Shown here: piece by piece, positions 25,892 to 33,307 of the stretch | How positions within the stretch are numbered: position 1 is the first letter of the stretch | How the letters are laid out: every line of letters starts with the position of its first letter | Assembly: GCA_028715725.1 (NCBI GenBank) | Contig: JAQURG010000012.1 | Location: 1 to 35,663 of the forward strand | Source: Methylococcales bacterium | GTDB lineage: Bacteria; Pseudomonadota; Gammaproteobacteria; Methylococcales; Methylomonadaceae | Reading direction: 5' to 3' | Length of the DNA stretch: 35,663 nt | The notes under the pieces: generated by a model | Told to the model about the DNA's origin: nothing | Database searches by the model: none | The model's input: the letters and a program-made list of their open reading frames with translations, nothing else | Position numbers and translations under genes: made by a program

Positions 25892-26065
25892 CTAACGTTT
25901 TTTAATGTTTTCCTTGACATCCCCGACGGCTGCCCGGCCTTTGCCAACATTTTTTTGAACATTTCCTTCTATTTCCATTCCTTTATCATCCAGAACCTTG
26001 CCACCCGTTTCCTTGATTTTACCTTTGACTTCTTCGGTTCTGCCTTTTACTTGATCTTTGTTCAT
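25892..26065 (-). CDS. CsbD-family stress protein (57 aa)
   Basis: A 57-residue frame beginning MNKDQVKGRTEEVKGKIKE, then GGKVLDDKGMEIEGNVQK and a KENIKKR end, matches the CsbD family of small, hydrophilic general-stress proteins with repeated GK/VKG blocks. AGGAG lies 7-8 bases before the ATG. It is a single gene, divergent from asmA, with the palindromic motif copy B about 107 bases upstream. The function of CsbD proteins is not known at the molecular level. It is easily missed because of its length. Confidence 0.92.
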   Translation of the reverse strand: MNKDQVKGRTEEVKGKIKETGGKVLDDKGMEIEGNVQKNVGKGRAAVGDVKENIKKR

Positions 26066-26172
26066 GAGAATCTCCTGGTAATTATTTAGTTATGAGCAGG
26101 TCGTCATAACCAAAGCGTGGAATGAAATATTCCATCGCTGAATGTAACAATACAAGCTAATTTGTATGAATT

Positions 26173-26191
26173 CGGTACGCCACCGCACATA
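26173..26191 (-). promoter_or_regulatory. Shared palindromic motif, copy B
   Basis: On the minus strand it reads TATGTGCGGTGGCGTACCG, 17 of 19 identical to copy A, and is likewise preceded by an AT-rich stretch. It lies upstream of csbD in the csbD/asmA divergent region. Confidence 0.5.
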
Positions 26192-26306
26192 ATTTAATAT
26201 TTTCATAGTGGCGAAGGTCATTGCACTGCTGAACAGAGTAACGTTACACTCATTTCATGAAACTGAGCTTTCATATCAAATTATGGCCATTTCAAAAATA
26301 GCTAAT

Positions 26307-26325
26307 TATGTACGATACCGTACCG
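26307..26325 (+). promoter_or_regulatory. Shared palindromic motif, copy C
   Basis: TATGTACGATACCGTACCG carries a perfect palindrome GTACG-ATAC-CGTAC. It lies 135 bases before the AsmA-family gene and 134 bases from copy B. It matches copy A at 15 of 19 positions. The rest of 26066-26460 shows no gene. Confidence 0.5.
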
Positions 26326-26460
26326 ACAGGATCGTTTGTTCCGATTAAGTTATCATTAGAAATATTGCATTCAATACCTTAATGGTGACGTTTTAATTAA
26401 CTTCTGTGCTACTCATAGCCGGAGGAGCTCAATACTTGGCCGATCTTGTAGGAATATTCA

Positions 26461-28509
26461 ATGGTTGATTCTAAATCTTCCTTGCGCCGTATGTTGCGCT
26501 GGTTGGGCATGGGGCTTCTGGTTTTAATCCTGAGCGGCGTTATTTTTCTGATTTTTGCGCCCAATGGCTGGTGGCGGAATTTTGTTAATACCAAGGGTTC
26601 GGCTTTTCTAGGACGCGACTTTGCCATAGATGGAGGGATAAATATTGATTGGGATTGGACTCAACCTGAAATTACTTTAAAAAAAGTCAGAATCGCCAAT
26701 CTTCCCGAAGGCAAGGAGCCGGATATGGCGAGAATCGAAGAATTGGATTTTCAGATTCGAATCTGGCGACTACTGCGCGGTGAGCTCAATTTACCCAAGC
26801 TGAACATTACGCGTCCCCGGATTATTCTGGAAAAATTTACCCCAACGAAAAAGAACTGGGATTTTCCGCCTTTTTCTGAAGCCAACCTGGCAAAGAAGGC
26901 CGCCTTACCTGAAGAACGGGGCGATTTTCCTGTGATAGGGAGAATTACGATCAAGCAGGGCAGCTTGATTTATCGTGATAAGCCAAGGAAATTAGTTACT
27001 GATCTGGGTATCAATATTGCTCAAGGCGGTTCCACACTGAAGAATAATTTATATAGCTTTTCAGGGAAAGGTACTTTGCAGGACCATGCCTTTACGATAG
27101 ATATAAAAGGAGGGCCTCCTGAGCAGCTTCGCGATGAAAGCAAACCTTATCCGCTCGAATTGACTCTGGTTATGGGTGCCACCCGTATGAAAGTTGACGG
27201 AACCTTTACCGACCCGGTTAAAATGACCGGCGTCGATGCCAAACTCAATATGCGCGGCGATAATCTGGCCGACTTGTTCTTCCTGACTAAAATTCCACTG
27301 CCGACGACGCCGCCTTATCAGCTAAGCGGCAAGTTAAAAAAGATCGGAGAAGTCTGGGGCTTTAATGACTTCAAAGGCAAGGTCGGCGATAGCGATATGT
27401 CCGGTGATTTGTCTTATGACGTTGGCAAGGAAAGGGGTTTTGTTAAAGCAAAGCTTTTCTCCAGGTTACTGGATATGAAAGATCTTGCGGGTTTTATTGG
27501 AGCCACTCCTGAAAGAGGGACTCTTTCTTCAGAGCAAAAAGAACAAGCTGCGAAAAATCAGCAAAATCCCCACTTATTGCCCGACGTGCCGATTGATTTA
27601 ACCCGTCTTAGGGCTACTGATATGGATGTTATCTTTAAGGCTATAAAAGTCAATGCCCCGGGTTGGCCCCTGAATGATCTGGATTTCCGGGTTAATCTGC
27701 AAAAAGGCATACTTCGTCTAGATCCCCTTAACTTCGGTATAGCCAATGGCGACATTTCCGGCTCTTTAATTCTTAACGGTCAAAAAAAACTGCCCTTGGT
27801 CGAATCGGACTTGATTCTTAAACAGTTAAGTTTGAAACAGTTTTTCACTGATCCTAAATTCGCTTCCCTGGCGGCCGGCCATTTCGGCGGCCGATTCAAA
27901 CTGAAAGGCAACGGTCTGTCTTTAGCCGATGTCCTGGCGTCGAGTGACGGACATATCACTTTATTGATGTCGGGCGGCAGCATCAGCTTATTGATCATTG
28001 AAGCAGCCGGCATTGATTTGGGACAGGCGTTGCCGCTGCTGTTAGGCAAAGATAACTCAACCGGAATACGCTGTGCAATCGGAGACTTTAACGTTAAGAA
28101 CGGCTTGCTTAATTCGGATATTTTTGTTTTCGATACGACCGACTCCAATATCAATGGAAATGCTCAGATCAATCTTAAAGATGAAACGATTAATGCCCGG
28201 ATAGAAGTTAATCCCAAAGACTTCAGCATTTTAAGCGCCAAGACGCCTATTTTAATTGAGGGTCGACTTAAACAACCCAAGATAGGTCTGGATACCAAGT
28301 CTTTGGCCACGCGCGTCGCTGCAGCAGGGGTTTTAGGTGCATTTTTAACGCCGGTTGCGGCTATCATTCCTTTTATTGAATTGGGTTTGGGTAAAGATAG
28401 CGATTGCAGGGGCTTAATCGAACAAGCTCGTGGGTATAGCGAAAAAACTCCCGGAATTGATAGAGAGGGAGCTAAAAAGCGTCCGCATAAACGGCGCAGG
28501 CATAGATGA
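26461..28509 (+). CDS. AsmA-family envelope protein
   Basis: The 682-residue protein has an N-terminal membrane anchor (LGMGLLVLILSGVIFLIFAP) and a large periplasmic body. The N-terminal GRDFAIDGGINIDWDWTQPEITLKKVRIANLP and the C-terminal block from GHFGGRFKLKGNGLSLADVLAS through GIRCAIGDFNVKNGLLNSDIFVFDT are typical AsmA domains, forming the beta-rich groove of the AsmA/TamB lipid-transfer-like superfamily. It ends with PFIELGLGKDSDCRGLIEQA and a very basic tail. AGGA lies 8 bases before the start. A role in phospholipid supply or outer-membrane homeostasis is inferred. It fits the envelope-stress theme of the neighbours. Confidence 0.88.
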   Translation: MVDSKSSLRRMLRWLGMGLLVLILSGVIFLIFAPNGWWRNFVNTKGSAFLGRDFAIDGGINIDWDWTQPEITLKKVRIANLPEGKEPDMARIEELDFQIRIWRLLRGELNLPKLNITRPRIILEKFTPTKKNWDFPPFSEANLAKKAALPEERGDFPVIGRITIKQGSLIYRDKPRKLVTDLGINIAQGGSTLKNNLYSFSGKGTLQDHAFTIDIKGGPPEQLRDESKPYPLELTLVMGATRMKVDGTFTDPVKMTGVDAKLNMRGDNLADLFFLTKIPLPTTPPYQLSGKLKKIGEVWGFNDFKGKVGDSDMSGDLSYDVGKERGFVKAKLFSRLLDMKDLAGFIGATPERGTLSSEQKEQAAKNQQNPHLLPDVPIDLTRLRATDMDVIFKAIKVNAPGWPLNDLDFRVNLQKGILRLDPLNFGIANGDISGSLILNGQKKLPLVESDLILKQLSLKQFFTDPKFASLAAGHFGGRFKLKGNGLSLADVLASSDGHITLLMSGGSISLLIIEAAGIDLGQALPLLLGKDNSTGIRCAIGDFNVKNGLLNSDIFVFDTTDSNINGNAQINLKDETINARIEVNPKDFSILSAKTPILIEGRLKQPKIGLDTKSLATRVAAAGVLGAFLTPVAAIIPFIELGLGKDSDCRGLIEQARGYSEKTPGIDREGAKKRPHKRRRHR

Positions 28510-28637
28510 ATCCCGCTAAATCGGAATAGGAGGTAAATATAAATTGTATCATCCATAGTTAAGACGGCTTGGGAACAGCCTCAGGAAATAATGACTATGG
28601 TCTGTCTGAAAATGCAGTCTTCATTTGAGGAATCTAT

Positions 28638-29219
28638 ATGACCGATAAAAAGGACAACAACTCTTACATGAGTCTAAACGCTTTCGACCCTGACTCATCC
28701 GAGCTCAATATCATTATTGAAACCCCTAAGGGATGCAGGAATAAATTTAAATACGACGAGAGAAGCTGCCTGTTTAAGCTGAGTGGAGTGTTACCCCTGG
28801 GTGCTGTGTTCCCTTTCGACTTCGGTTATATACCCACGACGTTGGGTGATGATGGTGATCCGCTCGATGTGCTCATTTTTATGGATGAGCCGGCTTTTCC
28901 GGGCTGTCTTGTTCCTGGAAGATTAATAGGAGTAATTGAAGCAAATCAGACGGAAGATGAGCAGACCAATCGCAACGACAGGTTGATCGCTGTTGCGGCT
29001 GATTCCCGCAATCATAGTAATGTCCATGCATTGAGCGATTTGAACAGTAATCTGATTGATGAGATCGAGCATTTTTTCATCTCATACAATCAGATGAAAG
29101 GTAAAAAGTTTGAGGTGCTGGGCCGATTTGGCCCCGATCATGCCAGATGTATTGTAGATAAAGGCAGCAAGAAATTTTGTATGTCAAGCTCTCACAAGAA
29201 GGCCAAAAAAATGGATTGA
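28638..29219 (+). CDS. ppa: Inorganic diphosphatase, family I (divergent)
   Basis: The 193-residue cytoplasmic enzyme hydrolyses pyrophosphate. Visible active-site parts are ETPKGCRNKFKYDE (equivalents of E. coli Glu20, Lys29, Glu31) and GDDGDPLDVLI (Asp65, Asp67, Asp70). By eye, the positions of Asp102, Lys104 and Lys142 read Asn, Arg and Asn (RNDRLIAV, SYNQM), so it belongs to a divergent subgroup or has altered metal binding. GAGGA precedes the start by 7 bases. It is followed by a SpoIIAA-like gene after 111 bases. A second, housekeeping diphosphatase may exist elsewhere. Confidence 0.88.
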   Translation: MTDKKDNNSYMSLNAFDPDSSELNIIIETPKGCRNKFKYDERSCLFKLSGVLPLGAVFPFDFGYIPTTLGDDGDPLDVLIFMDEPAFPGCLVPGRLIGVIEANQTEDEQTNRNDRLIAVAADSRNHSNVHALSDLNSNLIDEIEHFFISYNQMKGKKFEVLGRFGPDHARCIVDKGSKKFCMSSSHKKAKKMD

Positions 29220-29330
29220 AGCATGAAGTCAGTAAGAGCTTGGCGCTGAAGCAAGGCTAAGGTCTCAGGCGCTTGAATAAATGAGACAGGGAATAAATTT
29301 GATGGTTAAATTTTTATTCGGGAGTTTAGT

Positions 29331-29696
29331 ATGTTGAAAGTAGATGTAGATCAAACAGCACGGACGGTGCTTTTGGAACCGGAAGGGCATCTATCCAGGC
29401 AGGATTTTGTCTCATTAGCACAGCAGGTGGACCCGCTTATTACTAAATTTGGTGATTTAAAAGGACTATTGATACATGCGAGACAGTTTCCGGGATGGGA
29501 TAGTTTTGCAGCATTTGTTGCACATATGCAATTTGTGAACGGGCATCACAAATATATAAAGAAGATAGCATTATGCACAGATTCTTCCTTTGGTAATCTG
29601 GTTGAAAAACTGGCAGAACACTTTGTATCCGCTGAAATCAAGGTTTTTCCCTATAACGAGCTGAGTCTGGCGAAACAATGGATAGAGATGACTTGA
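29331..29696 (+). CDS. SpoIIAA-like (STAS-related) domain protein
   Basis: The 121-residue protein matches the SpoIIAA-like family: LEPEGHLSRQDFVSLAQQVDPLI at the start, LKGLLIHARQFPGWDSFAAFVAHM in the middle and KKIALCTDSSFGNLVEKLAEHFVSAEIKVFPYNE at the end. These proteins share the STAS-like fold and may respond to membranes or redox state. GGGAG lies 7 bases before the ATG. It is a short single-domain protein among stress genes; function is not known. Confidence 0.82.
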   Translation: MLKVDVDQTARTVLLEPEGHLSRQDFVSLAQQVDPLITKFGDLKGLLIHARQFPGWDSFAAFVAHMQFVNGHHKYIKKIALCTDSSFGNLVEKLAEHFVSAEIKVFPYNELSLAKQWIEMT

Positions 29697-29709
29697 AAGC
29701 ATCATACGA

Positions 29710-29734
29710 GTAAGAAGAGCAGTTGCTCTCTTAC
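29710..29734 (+). terminator. Stem-loop after the SpoIIAA-like gene
   Basis: GTAAGA-A-GAGCA pairs with TGCTC-TCTTAC, an 11-bp stem with one bulged A, 13 bases after the stop. A second hairpin, CCGAGG/CCTCGG at 29748-29769, lies inside a CCGGCCG/CGGCCGG pair. No T-run is seen. Confidence 0.4.
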
Positions 29735-29940
29735 CGCTTGCTACCGGCCGAGGTTCGTTTATTCCTCGGAAGTACAAATTGTTTAACTGCGGCCGGCAGT
29801 AAATAGGAAATAAATAAGAATATCTATCTGTTTATAAGTTGGTGAAATGAATTTCTTGGAAAAAGTTATTACCAAAGGCAGGCAATATAAAAATTTTATG
29901 ATTGTTATTTGTAGTAAAAATTATCGAGAGGGAGAAGGTC

Positions 29941-30444
29941 ATGAGAAGAATTTATTTTTTAGTCCCTGATATTGCAATTACCCATAAAATTGTCGATGAG
30001 CTCCGATCTGAAGGTATAGACGATCGACATATTCATGTATTAGCTAAAAGAGACACGCCACTTGAAGATCTTCCGGAAGCCGGGGTAGCCATAAAAACAG
30101 ATTTTATTTCCGGGCTTGAGCGAGGGGCCGCTTTAGGCGGTACAACCGGTTTACTGGCTGGATTAGCTGCTTTACGCTTTGCCGGTTTTGCTATTGCAGG
30201 CGGTCCAATTTTAGGTATTATTATGGCTGGAGCAAGTATCGGTTCTTTAGCGAGTGGACTGGCGGGAATGAACTCCGGCAATTCAAAACTAAGAAAGTTT
30301 GAACAGGCAATTGAGAATGGAGAACTGTTAGTGCTACTTGATGTACCGAAAGATCGGATAGAAGCAACCAAAAAAATGGTGACAAAACATCATCCGGAAG
30401 CAAAATTCGGAGGTATGGAACCTCTTCTTCCACCTTCCTATTAA
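29941..30444 (+). CDS. Glycine-zipper DUF1269-like membrane protein
   Basis: The 167-residue protein has an N-terminal alpha/beta domain (MRRIYFLVPDIAITHKIVDELR), a Gly/Ala-rich membrane region (RGAALGGTTGLLAGLAALRF and GGPILGIIMAGASIGSLASG) and a C-terminal domain ending in HHPEAKFGG. The layout matches that of the protein at 21077-21592, so the two are probably distant paralogues. The start at 29941 is preferred because purine-rich GGGAGAAGG directly precedes it. It stands alone, 245 bases after the SpoIIAA-like gene. Its role is unknown. Confidence 0.72.
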   Translation: MRRIYFLVPDIAITHKIVDELRSEGIDDRHIHVLAKRDTPLEDLPEAGVAIKTDFISGLERGAALGGTTGLLAGLAALRFAGFAIAGGPILGIIMAGASIGSLASGLAGMNSGNSKLRKFEQAIENGELLVLLDVPKDRIEATKKMVTKHHPEAKFGGMEPLLPPSY

Positions 30445-30449
30445 GTAGC

Positions 30450-30476
30450 GTCAAGGCCAGCATTCAAAGCTTTGAC
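30450..30476 (+). terminator. Hairpin after the DUF1269-like gene
   Basis: GTCAAGGC and GCTTTGAC pair with one G-T wobble around an 11-base loop, 5 bases after the stop. No T-run follows. Confidence 0.35.
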
Positions 30477-30658
30477 GGGATAGTTTCAGGCTGATAATGG
30501 CAGGCGTGTTAATACTGTCCGAATCTTTGGTTTGCCTTGAATGACTGAAACAAGATGAACGGTATGACGAGACATTCGCTTACCGTTGCGGAGGCCTGTC
30601 CGTGCGCAATTCCTTGGGCTCTGCTTGGCTATTACTCGGTAAGTGTCAGACGGCTTTA

Positions 30659-31411
30659 TTATTTTCCATCTTTAGCTATTGTTCCTTGGGCTTCTTTATC
30701 AGCATGATGACTTGGCTTGCCTTTCAAAACCCATTCAAAACCTACGGCAATAATGGCTCCCGTAAGGGTTGCCGTTACATAAATCCACGTGGTTTCCAAA
30801 TTACCTCTAACTAAATCAGGGGCTATTGTTCTAACGGCATTCATAGATGCACCGGTTAAAGGACTTGCCCATAATCCTGCCAGCACAATATATCCCCCTA
30901 TGGCTAACGCGCCATTATTTCCAACATTACCAGGTCCTGCCGCTGTGCCTAAAATTGTATTGACCAGTCCTGTCGTTAAAACAGTTTCTATTATAAAAAC
31001 TTTCCAATTTTCAAGATCAGGATACGGAACTGTAGCTCCAACATTTCCAATATTTCCAAACATAGCTTTGAGAAAGCCTGCCGCTAAAAGACCACCTGTT
31101 ATTTGTGCTAATATATATATAGGAACCCGTATCCACGGAAAATGTCGTCTGCACGCAAAAGCAACAGTGACTGCCGGATTTATATGAGCTCCACTGACGG
31201 CTCCCATAAAATATATAATTACCATGACCATTAGACCGGGTGCGACAACCTCCATTCCTTTGGAAATTTCACCTGTCATTTCAGATACAACTACTGCTCC
31301 TGCGCCGACGAGAACCAGTAAAAATGTTCCCCAGGCTTCTGCAAATAATACACGCCAAATGTTCGAAGATTGAAGAAAATCAGGGGATTCTTCTTTATTT
31401 TTATTATCCAT
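30659..31411 (-). CDS. MIP-family channel (aquaporin/glycerol-facilitator type) with altered second NPA box
   Basis: The 250-residue inner-membrane protein has six helices and two half-membrane loops. The first loop is normal (SGAHINPAVTVA, NPA at 78-80). The second reads TGASMNAVRTIAP, so the usual NPA is NAV (191-193), while the conserved Arg194 is kept. The N-terminal AEAWGTFLLVLVGAGAVV is characteristic. It may pass water or small neutral solutes; the change in the second box could alter selectivity. The tail is charged (HHADKEAQGTIAKDGK). The ribosome site is weak. An osmotic-stress role fits the neighbours but is inferred. Confidence 0.88.
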   Translation of the reverse strand: MDNKNKEESPDFLQSSNIWRVLFAEAWGTFLLVLVGAGAVVVSEMTGEISKGMEVVAPGLMVMVIIYFMGAVSGAHINPAVTVAFACRRHFPWIRVPIYILAQITGGLLAAGFLKAMFGNIGNVGATVPYPDLENWKVFIIETVLTTGLVNTILGTAAGPGNVGNNGALAIGGYIVLAGLWASPLTGASMNAVRTIAPDLVRGNLETTWIYVTATLTGAIIAVGFEWVLKGKPSHHADKEAQGTIAKDGK

Positions 31412-31441
31412 ATACTTATCTATAATATTTCCCTTTAATAT

Positions 31442-31456
31442 AAGATCGTATATCTT
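31442..31456. promoter_or_regulatory. Inverted repeat upstream of the MIP channel gene
   Basis: AAGAT-CGTAT-ATCTT lies 31-45 bases before the start codon in an AT-rich stretch. It could be an operator overlapping the promoter. The remaining 31457-31614 shows no gene. Confidence 0.35.
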
Positions 31457-31614
31457 CTTATTATATCGGTGAGAACTAAAGGGAGATAAAAACTTATGAA
31501 TTTAGTTTTTGACTTAATCTGGAAAACTTATATTTCAAGCAGCAACTCTTCATGTTCCTCTTAGGTAAGATAGCGCCTTTATTAAAAAGGCTTTCCCGTC
31601 TTTTTAGCCGAGCC

Positions 31615-31667
31615 GTCGCCGGAAATATAAGAATAAAGTATTATGATAATCTCAAGTTTCCGGCGAC
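31615..31667. repeat. 11-bp inverted repeat downstream of the cold-shock gene
   Basis: GTCGCCGGAAA (31615-31625) and TTTCCGGCGAC (31657-31667) are perfect complements with a 31-base AT-rich loop. It lies 87 bases past the csp stop on the minus strand. It may be a terminator or the footprint of a small mobile repeat. Confidence 0.45.
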
Positions 31668-31754
31668 TTCAGTTGTTAGCCAATATAATTATTGCCATCC
31701 TCAGCAAGGATCGATCGGATTAACTGTCTTATGGGTTTCCAGGCTACTACAATA

Positions 31755-31973
31755 TTACTTAATAACCGTAACTTCTTCGGCTTGCGGTCCTTTTTTGCCG
31801 CTTGCCACCTTAAACTGGACATGCTGCCCTTCATTAAGGCTTCTATAGCCGCCGCCAGTATCCACGATACTTTTAAAGTGCACAAAAACATCAGGGCCTT
31901 GCTTCTGTTCGATAAATCCAAAGCCTTTATCAGAGTTAAACCATTTAACGATGCCGGTAGATATTGTAGTCAT
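31755..31973 (-). CDS. Cold-shock protein (CspA family)
   Basis: The 72-residue protein is a single OB-fold cold-shock domain that binds single-stranded RNA and DNA. RNP1 is KGFGFI and RNP2 is VFVHF; the start [12 protein letters not shown] and the end [10 protein letters not shown] are standard. Which paralogue (cold-induced or constitutive) cannot be told. A long gene-free region upstream leaves room for the extended leader typical of csp mRNAs. The ribosome site is a modest GGA. Confidence 0.94.
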   Translation of the reverse strand: MTTISTGIVKWFNSDKGFGFIEQKQGPDVFVHFKSIVDTGGGYRSLNEGQHVQFKVASGKKGPQAEEVTVIK

Positions 31974-32482
31974 AATAAAATTCCGTAAAATAAATATATT
32001 AAGCCTTAAATAAGGCTGTGGTGCTGGTAAATTTAAAAATGAATGAAGCGTTACAGTTAGTGATGATAGCCAATAAAATATTTAATGCATTCCATGAGTT
32101 TTATCAACTGTCAATGGGTCCCCCGGTATAGCTGTCTTTATTAAAAAAATATGTGCCCGTCTTATCAAAAGTAAAGGTAAGTCACTTAATGATATTCAGA
32201 GCACAAACGGTCCGAAAAAATCTAACGGCTTAACTAATCCTGGCTCATTATTTTATGTATTAAATGATGACAATGTTAGTAGGTCTGATCGAATAACAAC
32301 ACTTGGCAATAACTCATTCGAGTTCATTAAAACAGAAAGTAAAAATAAATAATATAAGTAATAATACCTATGAATCCTGCTAAATCTCACTTTGCGCCAA
32401 TCTGAATGCCTTGTTATCACTCAAATCCCAGTGCAATTGGTGCGTTTGTTTAAACTTATCTTTGTTATTTGTAAACAAGCGA
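31974..32482. other. Intergenic region upstream of the cold-shock gene
   Basis: About 510 AT-rich bases. The first 120 are the probable csp leader and promoter. A start-less reading frame at 32098-32352 on the opposite strand is described separately. The stretch 32353-32482, past the end of the pirin gene, holds no clear gene or terminator. Confidence 0.45.
32098..32352 (+). pseudogene. Possible gene remnant without a start codon
   Basis: A frame of 84 codons is open from just after a TGA at 32095 to TAA at 32350. It contains no ATG, yet has protein-like composition, for example KGKSLNDIQSTNGPKKSNGL and FYVLNDDNVSRSDRITTLGN. I recognise no family. It may be the C-terminal remnant of a lost gene, or chance in AT-rich DNA. 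Confidence 0.3.
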
Positions 32483-33211
32483 TTAAAAAAGCTCCTGGCC
32501 GGGAAGTTCATTCGGACGCAGGTTAAAAACCAGAACTTCGGCATTATTGCCCTTGCTGAATTTTAGCTGCCGTTCTTCTCTTATGCGCACCCCATCCCCT
32601 TCCTCAAGATGAATGCCGTTCATATTCAGTTCGCCCTGCGCAAGATGGACATAAGCGTAGCGGTTTGAGTCGAGTTCAAATTCGGCAGTTTCTGTGCCAT
32701 TAAAAAGTCCGGCGAAGACTCTTACATCCTGATAGACGGAGAGTGAATCTTCATCGCCGTCAGGTGAAATGATCAGGCACAGCCGGCCCCGTTTCCGCGC
32801 CTCGGCAAAGCGGACTTGCTGATAGCGGGGTGTAACCTGTTTTTGTTCGGGCACAATCCAGATTTGCAGGAAGTGGACGATGTCAGTTTTGGAAGGATTA
32901 AATTCACTATGCCGGATGCCGGCGCCGGCGCTCATCATCTGCACATCGCCGGGTTTGATAATAGAACCGGTTCCCATTGAGTCCTTATGCTCCAAAGCGC
33001 CTTCAAGCACATAAGAAAAAATCTCCATATCGGCATGAGGATGGGCGCCGAAACCTTTGTCCGGTTGAACCCGGTCATCGTTGATGACGAGTAGATCAGA
33101 AAAACCTTGCTGATGCGGATCATAATACTGGCCGAAAGAAAACGTGTGCCGGGAGTTGAGCCAGCCAAAATCAGCAATACCCCGTTCCCGGGCTTTACGA
33201 AGTTCAAACAT
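32483..33211 (-). CDS. Pirin-family protein (YhhW-like)
   Basis: The 242-residue protein has the two-cupin pirin fold. The metal ligands are visible as His57 and His59 (GAHPHADME) and His101 and Glu103 (IRHSEFN). The opening WLNSRHTFSFGQYYDP and LLVINDDRV are family signatures. E. coli YhhW has quercetin dioxygenase activity in vitro, but the cellular role is unclear. AAGGAG precedes the ATG by 7 bases. It appears to be a single gene, lying 97 bases downstream of the MFS pseudogene. Confidence 0.92.
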   Translation of the reverse strand: MFELRKARERGIADFGWLNSRHTFSFGQYYDPHQQGFSDLLVINDDRVQPDKGFGAHPHADMEIFSYVLEGALEHKDSMGTGSIIKPGDVQMMSAGAGIRHSEFNPSKTDIVHFLQIWIVPEQKQVTPRYQQVRFAEARKRGRLCLIISPDGDEDSLSVYQDVRVFAGLFNGTETAEFELDSNRYAYVHLAQGELNMNGIHLEEGDGVRIREERQLKFSKGNNAEVLVFNLRPNELPGQELF

Positions 33212-33307
33212 GTCTGTCTCCTTTAGAAAAAATTAGAAAGAGAAGTGGTTTTAACGAATGCATGCCAAATTCTTGAAAATCATCATTGCAATATTCTGTC
33301 AGGCGTC

